In this document: piece by piece, positions 1 through 5,161 of the stretch
How the letters are laid out: each line of letters starts with the position of its first letter
How positions within the stretch are numbered: position 1 is the first letter of the stretch
Assembly (NCBI GenBank): GCA_945901215.1
Contig: CAMDKE010000198.1
Location: forward strand, 1-5,551
DNA: 5,551 nt
Direction: 5' to 3'
From: Comamonas sp. lk
Lineage (GTDB): Bacteria; Pseudomonadota; Gammaproteobacteria; Burkholderiales; Burkholderiaceae_C
Notes under the pieces: generated by a model
Database searches by the model: none
What the model saw: only the letters and a program-made list of their open reading frames with translations
What the model was told of the DNA's origin: nothing
Program-made: the position numbers and the translations under genes

Positions 1-491
1 GCATTGGCCGCACTGGGCGCGCGGGTGCATCGGGTCTGGCGGTGAGCTTTGTGGGAGGTAAAAACGATGCCCGCCTGATGGCTGACATCGAAAAGCTGAT
101 CAAGGTCAAGATTGAGCTCGAAGCCGTCGAGTTCGATGAGAACTTGCCCGACATCCGCACCCAAGGCCGCATCAACGACGGCCGGCGCATGTACAGCGAA
201 GGCACGCAAGACGACTCCCGCCGCAGCGCTCGCGTGGCCCAGGGCAGCTTGCGCGACGTGGCCCAAGAAGGCCAATTTGCCCGCCCGGCGCGCGATGAGC
301 GGGCGCCCCGGCGCGATTACACCCGCCCCCCGGCCACAAAGCGCGACCCGTTTTTTGACAAACCCTATGAGCCCAGCGCCGCGCCCGAAGCGGCACCCGC
401 TTGGGAAGCCGCGCCGCGCACCGGCGGGCGCAGCATTTCGGCCAACATCAAGCCCAAGCGCCGCGTGGCGGCCTTGTTCAAGGCCGAATGA
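1..491 (+). CDS. rhlE: DEAD-box ATP-dependent RNA helicase, RhlE type (C-terminal part only)
   Basis: This is the 3' end of a superfamily 2 RNA helicase; the N-terminal part lies left of the window. Reading from base 3 gives 162 residues. Residues 1-8 read IGRTGRAG, which is helicase motif VI (normally HRIGRTGRAG), and the GC at bases 1-2 fits the preceding Arg codon. The next segment (GLAVSFV, then D..LM.DIEKLI) is the usual end of the second RecA-like domain. From about residue 50 the protein becomes a low-complexity tail rich in Arg, Ala, Pro and Asp, probably disordered and RNA-binding, and ends with a conserved-looking basic patch, KPKRRVAALFK (residues 150-160). Such tails and endings are typical of betaproteobacterial RhlE proteins. 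These enzymes unwind short RNA duplexes in the cytoplasm, in ribosome assembly and mRNA turnover. The DEAD-box call is secure; RhlE rather than another paralogue is inferred from the tail. Confidence 0.88.
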   Translation, partial: IGRTGRAGASGLAVSFVGGKNDARLMADIEKLIKVKIELEAVEFDENLPDIRTQGRINDGRRMYSEGTQDDSRRSARVAQGSLRDVAQEGQFARPARDERAPRRDYTRPPATKRDPFFDKPYEPSAAPEAAPAWEAAPRTGGRSISANIKPKRRVAALFKAE

Positions 492-498
492 GGGCAAG

Positions 499-511
499 GG
501 GCGTAACGCCC
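499..511. other. Small GC hairpin just after the rhlE stop
   Basis: A perfect 5-bp stem, GGGCG/CGCCC, encloses the 3-base loop TAA, starting 8 bases after the rhlE stop codon. No run of T follows, so it is not a classical intrinsic terminator; it could stabilise the mRNA 3' end or arise by chance in GC-rich DNA. Confidence 0.3.
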
Positions 512-530
512 GCACTTAGCGCCTGAATCG

Positions 531-550
531 CCCGGGCCTGCAAGGCCGGG
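531..550. terminator. Possible terminator-like hairpin between convergent rhlE and apaH
   Basis: CCCGGGCCT and AGGCCGGG pair over 8 bp with one bulged G around a GCA loop. It sits mid-way between the two convergent stop codons (491 and 606), where a bidirectional terminator is expected. There is no U-tract on either strand, so Rho-independent termination is not demonstrated; the location is the main support. Confidence 0.35.
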
Positions 551-562
551 ACCCAGCACCTT

Positions 563-590
563 CGGTGGTTATCGATGCGCCCAACCACCG
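563..590. repeat. Perfect 8-bp inverted repeat, CGGTGGTT / AACCACCG
   Basis: The arms at 563-570 and 583-590 are exact reverse complements, separated by 12 bases that contain the palindrome ATCGAT. It lies 13 bases beyond the apaH stop, in the convergent intergenic gap. It could form a hairpin in either transcript, acting as an mRNA end or terminator structure, or be a dyad bound by a protein. A weaker alternative stem, CACC-TTC-GGTG (557-567), would compete with the left arm. The function is unknown. Confidence 0.45.
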
Positions 591-603
591 CTCCCCGGCG
601 ATG

Positions 604-1464
604 TCAGTCTTGACCTGGCTTCTGCGCGGCCTTGCAATGCACTTGGTGCAGCGTCCAGTCCAGCGGCCCGGTGGCTTGTTGCAGGTCCAGGCGCAAAGCG
701 CTTAGGCAGCCACCCCATACGCAACCGGTGTCCATGGCCAGCACGTCACGCCGCGTCAGCGGCCCCAGGGTTGACCAGTGGCCAAATACCACCGTGTCTT
801 GCGCGGTGCGCCGGTTGGGTACGTCAAACCATGGCATGAACCCCGCCGGTGCCTGGCCCGGGCCTTCTTTGCTCTCAAATTCCATCTGGCCTTGCGCGTC
901 ACAAAAGCGCAGCCGCGTCAGCGCGTTGACGATCATCCGCAAACGGTCCATACCCATCAGCGCCGCGTCCCACCGGGCGGGTGTATCGCCGTAAAGAACG
1001 TTCAAGAAATCACCATATGCGGGCGCGCGCAGCACCTGTTCTACTTCGGCAGCCAGGGCCAGAGTTTGGGCGCTGGTCCATTGGGGCAACACACCGGCGT
1101 GCACCAGCAGCAGGTGCTGTCCGGCTACTTGCAGTTGCAGTGCCATGGACTGCTGGCGCAGCCAGTCAAGCAGCACACCACGGTCAGGCGCGTCCAGCAC
1201 GGCGCCCAGCGTGTCGCCGCGACCCGGTGCCCGCACCCCATGTGCGACGGCCAATAAATGCATGTCATGGTTGCCCAGCAGGCAGTGCGCCGCGCCACCC
1301 AAGGCCATGAGTCGGCGCAGCACGCCCAGAGAGTCCGGGCCACGGTTGACCAGATCGCCCAATAGATACAGGATGTCGCGGCTGGGGGAAAAAGAGATTT
1401 CGTCGAGCAAACGCCCCAGGGCTGCGTCGCAGCCCTGCACGTCGCCGATCAAGTAAAGTGCCAT
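604..1464 (-). CDS. apaH: Bis(5'-nucleosyl)-tetraphosphatase, symmetrical (ApaH)
   Basis: A 286-residue metallophosphoesterase, close to the roughly 280 residues usual for ApaH. It hydrolyses diadenosine tetraphosphate (Ap4A) symmetrically to two ADP in the cytoplasm, and in enterobacteria it also removes Np4 caps from RNA. All the family signatures are present: GDVQGC at residues 7-12 (ApaH-style Gln instead of the GDxHG His), GDLVNRGPDS at 36-45, GNHD at 64-67, VHAG at 121-124, FGHW at 227-230 and the C-terminal DTGCVWGG at 245-252. These supply the dinuclear metal ligands and the catalytic His of the calcineurin-like fold. The ATG at 1464 places MALYLIGDVQG at the exact N terminus of the family. 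No clear Shine-Dalgarno sequence precedes it. It is a single gene, convergent with rhlE and divergent from the CorC-like gene, so it is not in the ksgA-apaG-apaH order known from enterobacteria. Confidence 0.96.
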   Translation of the reverse strand: MALYLIGDVQGCDAALGRLLDEISFSPSRDILYLLGDLVNRGPDSLGVLRRLMALGGAAHCLLGNHDMHLLAVAHGVRAPGRGDTLGAVLDAPDRGVLLDWLRQQSMALQLQVAGQHLLLVHAGVLPQWTSAQTLALAAEVEQVLRAPAYGDFLNVLYGDTPARWDAALMGMDRLRMIVNALTRLRFCDAQGQMEFESKEGPGQAPAGFMPWFDVPNRRTAQDTVVFGHWSTLGPLTRRDVLAMDTGCVWGGCLSALRLDLQQATGPLDWTLHQVHCKAAQKPGQD

Positions 1465-1487
1465 GTGTTCATTTTCGCGCCAGATCC

Positions 1488-2795
1488 ATGGAATTTTTGT
1501 TGATTGTTTTCTTGACGCTGCTCAACGGCGTATTTGCCATGTCCGAGTTGGCGCTGGCGGGCAGCAAGCGCGCGCGGCTGGGGGCCTTGGCCGAGGCCGG
1601 TAACCACGGGGCCAAAGCCGCCCTGGAGTTGTTGGGCAACCCGAACCAGTTTTTGTCGACGGTACAGGTCGGAATCACGTCAATTGGCGTGCTCAACGGG
1701 ATTGTGGGGGAGGCGGCTTTCAGCGATGGTGTGGCCGCCTGGTTGTATGCCTGGGGAGCGTCGCAGCGGGCCGCTGCCTTATCCGCCACGGCCTTGGTCG
1801 TAACCGTTATTACGTTTACGACCATTATTTTTGGCGAGTTGGTGCCCAAGCGGATTGGTCAGTTGCATCCCGAGACGGTAGCCTGCTGGGTGGCGCGGCC
1901 CATGCTGTGGCTTGCCAGGGCGGCCAAGCCATTTGTCAAGCTGCTATCGGGCACCACGGCGGCTACGCTCAGGCTGCTGCGCATTGACGTCCATGCCTCG
2001 CGTGCCGTGACCGAGGAAGAGATTTCGGCCAGCCTGGAGGAAGGAGTGGACGCCGGCCTGATCGAGGAGCACGAGCACCAGATGGTGCAAAACGTGTTTC
2101 GCCTGGACGAGCGGCCCCTTACCTCGCTCATGACGCCGCGCACCGATGTGCAGTGGCTCGACAGCGGCGATACGGTGTCGCACTGCCTGGCCATGGCCGG
2201 CAGCGGCGGAGGCAAAGGCGCGCACTCCTGGTACCCGGTGTGCCGGGGTTCTTTAGACGACGTGGTGGGAGTTATCAGTGTGGCGCAGCTGCTTGACCTG
2301 CGCGAGCGCCAGGGCGAGTCGATCGGCCTGCACGCCGCGCCCGCCACCTTTGTGCCAGAAACGCTCAGCGGCATGGAGTTGCTGGAGCAATTTCGCCTGC
2401 AGGCCGGTCGCTTGGTGTTTGTGGTGGATGAGTATGGTGTCGTGCAAGGTTTGCTTACGCCGCGCGACCTGCTGGAGGCCATTACCGGCGAGCTCCAAGT
2501 CGGCGCTCAGGCCGATGCCTGGGCCACCGAACGAGAAGACGGCTCGTGGCTGCTCGACGGCGTCATGCCCTTGGGCGAGCTCAAGTCTCGGCTCGACATG
2601 GAAGCCCTGCCCGGCGAAGAGCGCGGACGCTACAACACATTGGCCGGTTTGCTGATGTCTATCTCGGGCCGTTTGCCACTTTTGGGTGAGCGCATTGCGT
2701 GCCAGCACTGGACGTTTGAAGTGGTCGACCTCGACGGCCGGCGCGTGGACAAGGTGCTGGCGGTGCGCAACCGGGTGACCGACGAGTCGGTGTGA
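1488..2795 (+). CDS. CNNM-domain / CBS-pair / CorC_HlyC family membrane protein
   Basis: A 435-residue inner-membrane protein of the HlyC/CorC (CorB/YfjD/YtfL-like) family. Residues 1-195 form the CNNM (DUF21) membrane domain: a first hydrophobic helix with NGVFAMSELAL at 13-23, a GITSIGVLNG stretch at 62-71, and a third helix ending in GELVPKR at 116-122, a family hallmark. The CBS pair follows, CBS1 from about MTPRTDV (215-221) to 270 and CBS2 about 283-340 with VVDEYG at 312-317. The CorC_HlyC domain covers about 348-430. Relatives handle Mg2+/Co2+ efflux or Na+-coupled Mg2+ transport, with nucleotide sensing by the CBS pair; the old label 'hemolysin' is misleading. The substrate cannot be read from the sequence. 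I chose ATG 1488; an in-frame GTG at 1458 would add a polar, Arg-containing decapeptide ahead of the first helix and overlap apaH. No clear Shine-Dalgarno is visible for either start. The stop is only 9 bp from the converging ElyC-like gene. Confidence 0.92.
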   Translation: MEFLLIVFLTLLNGVFAMSELALAGSKRARLGALAEAGNHGAKAALELLGNPNQFLSTVQVGITSIGVLNGIVGEAAFSDGVAAWLYAWGASQRAAALSATALVVTVITFTTIIFGELVPKRIGQLHPETVACWVARPMLWLARAAKPFVKLLSGTTAATLRLLRIDVHASRAVTEEEISASLEEGVDAGLIEEHEHQMVQNVFRLDERPLTSLMTPRTDVQWLDSGDTVSHCLAMAGSGGGKGAHSWYPVCRGSLDDVVGVISVAQLLDLRERQGESIGLHAAPATFVPETLSGMELLEQFRLQAGRLVFVVDEYGVVQGLLTPRDLLEAITGELQVGAQADAWATEREDGSWLLDGVMPLGELKSRLDMEALPGEERGRYNTLAGLLMSISGRLPLLGERIACQHWTFEVVDLDGRRVDKVLAVRNRVTDESV

Positions 2796-2804
2796 GGCGC
2801 TGCG

Positions 2805-3587
2805 TCAGGCCTGCCCGGCCAAGCGGTAGGCCAGCAAGCCCAGCCACTCGTGCAGCAGCACCACCCATTTGCGGCCGCCGCGCACCAGGGAGTAGGTGCT
2901 CCAGGGCGTGTGGCTGCCGGTGCTGAAGTCCACCGCGTAGGGTGTGACGTTCCAACCGACTTTTTCAAACGTGGCCATTGAGCGGCGCATATGCCAGGCC
3001 GATGTCACCAGCAGCCAGCGTTTGCTTGGGTCCACGCCGGGCACACGGGCACCCAAGGCGGCATTTTCATACGTGTTGCGGGAGCGGTCTTCCACTAGCA
3101 GGCGATCACGCGGCAGGCCCAGGGATTCGTACAGCAATTGTGCGCGCGCTGCTTCGGACAGGCCCCGGCTCAGCAAATCGCCTTCGCCACCGGTAAACAG
3201 CAGTTGCAGTGCCGGGTTTTGGCGCAACAGGCGCAGGGGCACGATCATGCGCTCGGCCGAGTCGTTCAGGGCAACCTGGCTGCGGCCTTCCCACACATGC
3301 GATGGCTCTAGCGCGCCACCGAGCACGACCACGCCGTGGTAGGACTGCACCTCTTGGGCACTGGGGGTGTGCGAATAGGGGTCTTCCAGTTGGCGCAACA
3401 GGGCGTCGGGCAGCGGCTCCCAGCCCTGGATAAGCAGCACGAACAAGGCCAGCCCCAGTGTGCGCAGGCCCCAACGCCTGCCGCCTGCGCCGGCGCGCCC
3501 CAGCAGCACCAGCGCCACCAGCAGCAAGCCCGCCGCCCAGGCCAGCGGCTGGGTCAAAAAGACCAAGAGCTTGGAAGCCAAAAACAC
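2805..3587 (-). CDS. ElyC/YdcF-type DUF218 inner-membrane protein
   Basis: A 260-residue protein with two N-terminal hydrophobic segments (about residues 6-30 and 41-56), followed by a DUF218 domain at about 84-230. The size and layout match E. coli ElyC (about 259 residues), which is needed for envelope integrity and peptidoglycan or lipid-carrier homeostasis at low temperature; SanA and YdcF are other relatives. Family signatures visible are YHGVVVLGGA (83-92), the AERM stretch (111-114), FTGGEGD (131-137), the acidic/polar EDRSRNTYENA (166-176) and VTSAWHMRRS (194-203). The enzymatic activity of the family is not firmly known. The start is GTG at 3587, supported by TAAGG ending 6 bases upstream. 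The gene follows the GST gene with an 8-bp gap, so co-transcription and coupled translation are likely. ElyC is the closest guess by architecture; orthology is not shown. Confidence 0.87.
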   Translation of the reverse strand: MFLASKLLVFLTQPLAWAAGLLLVALVLLGRAGAGGRRWGLRTLGLALFVLLIQGWEPLPDALLRQLEDPYSHTPSAQEVQSYHGVVVLGGALEPSHVWEGRSQVALNDSAERMIVPLRLLRQNPALQLLFTGGEGDLLSRGLSEAARAQLLYESLGLPRDRLLVEDRSRNTYENAALGARVPGVDPSKRWLLVTSAWHMRRSMATFEKVGWNVTPYAVDFSTGSHTPWSTYSLVRGGRKWVVLLHEWLGLLAYRLAGQA

Positions 3588-3593
3588 GGGGCG

Positions 3594-3598
3594 CCTTA
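3594..3598 (-). promoter_or_regulatory. Ribosome binding site of the ElyC-like gene, overlapping the GST stop codon
   Basis: On the minus strand TAAGG (start of the anti-SD complement TAAGGAGG) lies 6 bases before the GTG at 3587. Its TAA is also the stop codon of the GST gene. The spacing supports the GTG start and suggests that ribosomes ending on gst could re-initiate here. Confidence 0.55.
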
Positions 3599-4219
3599 AA
3601 CCACCTTGGCGCTTGGTCGCGCCGCCATGCGGTCACGCCATTCCTGCAGGGCGTGCAGGCCGAGGTCTGCGGGTGTGAACTTGAGCAAGGCACGCCCGAA
3701 CTCCAGCGCGCAAAACGCCGTGATGTCGGCGATGGTGAAGCGCGGCCCTGCCATCCAAGCCTGGGTTTGCAACAGCTGGTCGAAGACTTTGGCGTTGTCT
3801 TTGACCTTTTGCGTTTGCGATTGGCCAAAGTCGGGAAACTGGGGCGACTCCAGCGGGGCCAGGCCGGGGTGGGTGTGGCGCACGCCATTGGCAATGCCCA
3901 GCAGCAGCGTCCATTCGACGCGCCGGTCGGCCATCTCGATGAAGGCGCGTTCCTCAAAGTCCACGCCCATCAGGTTGTTCTCCGGATAAAGGCCTTCGAG
4001 GTAAGTGCAAATGGCGCGCGTCTCGGTCAGCACCCGGCCGTCGTCGAGTTCGAGCGCGGGTACTTTGGCCAGCGGGCTTTTGGCCCGAAAGGCAGTACCA
4101 AAGTGCTCGCCCTGGTTCAGGTTAATGGGCACCAAGTTGATGCCGTTGATGTTTTTTTCGGCCATGAATATTTGCACGCGCCGGGGGTTGGGTGCACGTG
4201 GGGCGTAATGGAGTTGCAT
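3596..4219 (-). CDS. Glutathione S-transferase family protein (GTT2-like)
   Basis: A 207-residue cytosolic GST of normal length. The thioredoxin-like N-terminal domain (about 1-80) has APNPRRV at 9-15, KVPALELDD with the glutathione-binding cis-Pro at 54, and ETRAICTYLE at 66-75, where Glu66-Thr67 takes the place of the usual Glu-Ser pair that holds the gamma-glutamyl group. The all-helical C-terminal domain (about 87-200) has the motif RHTHPG (114-119) and FTIADITAF (161-169) with the N-capping box Thr162/Asp165. The family conjugates or reduces electrophiles with glutathione; the substrate here is unknown. Position 6, Ser in many relatives with the pattern Y-D-S-P, is Ala, so the thiol may be activated differently, as described for yeast Gtt2. 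ATG 4219 begins directly at the first beta strand. The gene lies 25 bp after pyrF and 8 bp before the ElyC-like gene on the same strand. Confidence 0.93.
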   Translation of the reverse strand: MQLHYAPRAPNPRRVQIFMAEKNINGINLVPINLNQGEHFGTAFRAKSPLAKVPALELDDGRVLTETRAICTYLEGLYPENNLMGVDFEERAFIEMADRRVEWTLLLGIANGVRHTHPGLAPLESPQFPDFGQSQTQKVKDNAKVFDQLLQTQAWMAGPRFTIADITAFCALEFGRALLKFTPADLGLHALQEWRDRMAARPSAKVV

Positions 4220-4244
4220 GTTGGGTCAGTTGGGGTAAGAAAAA

Positions 4245-5093
4245 TCAGTTGACCAGCACACGGCAGGCGTGCAATAGCTCGCGGGTTTTAAGCGCCTCGG
4301 CGCGGGCCGTCTGGGCGAAGTCCGGGCCGCTGCTGGCGTAAATCACGGCGCGTGAGGAGTTGACGATGATGGGGGCTTGCGTGTGCTGGGCGTTGCCGCG
4401 CCAGCCCGCGCGCACGGTGGCGGCGGCGTCGCCGCCTTGGGCGCCTACGCCGGGGATCAGCAGCGCAAGGGCAGGCGCCAGCGCCCGCACCCGGTCGATT
4501 TCTGCGGGGTAGGTGGCGCCCACCACCAGGCCAAGTTGTCCATTGAGGTTCCAGGGGCCGTTGGCCAGGGCGGCAATGTGCTCAAACAGCGCAGGCTGCC
4601 CCGCCACGTTGGCCAGGCGCTGGCTTTGCAGGTCGTCGCCGCCGGGGTTGGACGTTCGGCAAAGCAAAAACGCGCCCTTGCCGTGGTATTTCAAATACGG
4701 TTGAACCGAATCCCAGCCCATAAAGGGCGACAGCGTCACCGCGTCGGCGCCGTAGCGCTCAAAGGCTTCTATGGCGTATTGCTCGGCGGTGTTGCCAATG
4801 TCGCCGCGCTTGGCGTCCAAAATCACCGGCACCTGGGGCGCCGTCTGGCGCATATGGGCCATCAGACGCTCGAGCTGGTCTTCGGCGCGGTGGGCGGCGA
4901 AGTAAGCGATTTGGGGCTTGAAGGCGATCACCAGGTCGGCGGTGGCGTCAACTATTGATGCGCAAAAGTCAAATAGCTTGCTGGCGTCGCCGCGCCAGTG
5001 CAGGGGGAATTTGGCAGGGTCCGGGTCCAAGCCGACGCAGAGTAAAGACTGGTTAAGGCGCTCAGCCGCGCCGAGTTGGGCAAGAAAAGTCAT
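4245..5093 (-). CDS. pyrF: Orotidine 5'-phosphate decarboxylase, subfamily 2 (PyrF)
   Basis: A 282-residue TIM-barrel enzyme that converts OMP to UMP, the last step of de novo pyrimidine synthesis, in the cytoplasm. It belongs to the longer subfamily 2 (mycobacterial/Burkholderia type) rather than the roughly 230-240-residue enterobacterial form. Visible motifs are VGLDPDP (20-26), AFKPQIAYF (57-65) with an active-site Lys, the catalytic signature DAKRGDIGNTAEQ at 93-105 (Asp93, Lys95, Asp98 in the D-x-K-x-x-D pattern), the LSPFMG loop at 121-126, CRTSNPGG (145-152), the phosphate-binding PGVGAQGGD (214-222), and NSSRAV with Arg248. An in-frame ATG at 5192 would add 33 residues that overlap the neighbouring gene and match nothing in the family, so ATG 5093 is preferred. 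There is no Shine-Dalgarno, but a -10-like TACAAT lies 5 bases upstream. It probably heads the operon with the GST and ElyC-like genes. Confidence 0.97.
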   Translation of the reverse strand: MTFLAQLGAAERLNQSLLCVGLDPDPAKFPLHWRGDASKLFDFCASIVDATADLVIAFKPQIAYFAAHRAEDQLERLMAHMRQTAPQVPVILDAKRGDIGNTAEQYAIEAFERYGADAVTLSPFMGWDSVQPYLKYHGKGAFLLCRTSNPGGDDLQSQRLANVAGQPALFEHIAALANGPWNLNGQLGLVVGATYPAEIDRVRALAPALALLIPGVGAQGGDAAATVRAGWRGNAQHTQAPIIVNSSRAVIYASSGPDFAQTARAEALKTRELLHACRVLVN

Positions 5094-5098
5094 GGTCC

Positions 5099-5104
5099 AT
5101 TGTA
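5099..5104 (-). promoter_or_regulatory. Possible -10 element for pyrF
   Basis: TACAAT on the minus strand (5104 to 5099) differs from the TATAAT consensus at one base and ends 5 bases before the pyrF ATG. Transcription would then start at or next to the ATG. At the usual 16-18-base spacing the -35 region is GC-rich (for example CGGCCT), and the nearest TTGCAC (5134 to 5129) is 24 bases away. This is a weak candidate based on one hexamer. Confidence 0.28.
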
Positions 5105-5137
5105 GGCAGGCGCCCGTGCCCAGGCCGGGTGCAAGGC

Positions 5138-5155
5138 GCGCCGCCCACGCGGCGC
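5138..5155. other. GC-rich hairpin between the right-edge gene and pyrF
   Basis: A perfect 7-bp stem, GCGCCGC/GCGGCGC, encloses a 4-base loop (CCAC). On the minus strand it starts 6 bases after the stop of the right-edge gene and precedes pyrF. It could end or protect the upstream transcript, but no T-run follows it in that direction, so an intrinsic terminator is not established. Confidence 0.35.
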
Positions 5156-5161
5156 CGGGGA

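Noticed and set aside
778..1257. A 159-codon plus-strand frame opposite apaH
   Set aside because: It is antisense to a complete apaH with all its family motifs; it is a compositional shadow.
1458..1487. GTG at 1458 as start of the CNNM/CBS protein
   Set aside because: It would add ten polar residues (MPCVHFRARS) before the first membrane helix and overlap apaH. Family members, as I recall them, begin right at the MEFLLIVFLTLLNG-like helix.
1859..2482. A 207-codon minus-strand frame opposite the CNNM/CBS gene
   Set aside because: It is Ser/Arg/Thr-rich with no domain pattern, and the plus-strand protein there is full length.
2796..2830. GGCC-containing hairpin at the convergent junction of the CNNM gene and the ElyC-like gene
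   Set aside because: The stem is only 4 bp of self-complementary GGCC, lies mostly inside the ElyC-like coding end, and has no T-run.
3106..3957. A 283-codon minus-strand frame spanning the GST/ElyC-like junction
   Set aside because: It lies in another frame of the same strand, crosses two well-supported genes and encodes an Arg/Ala/Pro-rich composition typical of a shifted GC-rich frame.
4230..4247. T-rich stretch after the pyrF stop (minus strand) as an intrinsic terminator
   Set aside because: A TTTTTC run follows the stop, but no stable stem precedes it, and the GST gene starts only 25 bp after pyrF.
3458..4252. A 264-codon open frame on the plus strand opposite the GST gene
   Set aside because: It is antisense to GST and the start of the ElyC-like gene, whose products match known families along their full length. 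Long antisense frames are common in GC-rich DNA, and this one shows no recognisable motif.
4377..4958. A 193-codon plus-strand frame opposite pyrF
   Set aside because: It is entirely antisense to pyrF, which carries all its catalytic motifs; there is no independent evidence of coding.
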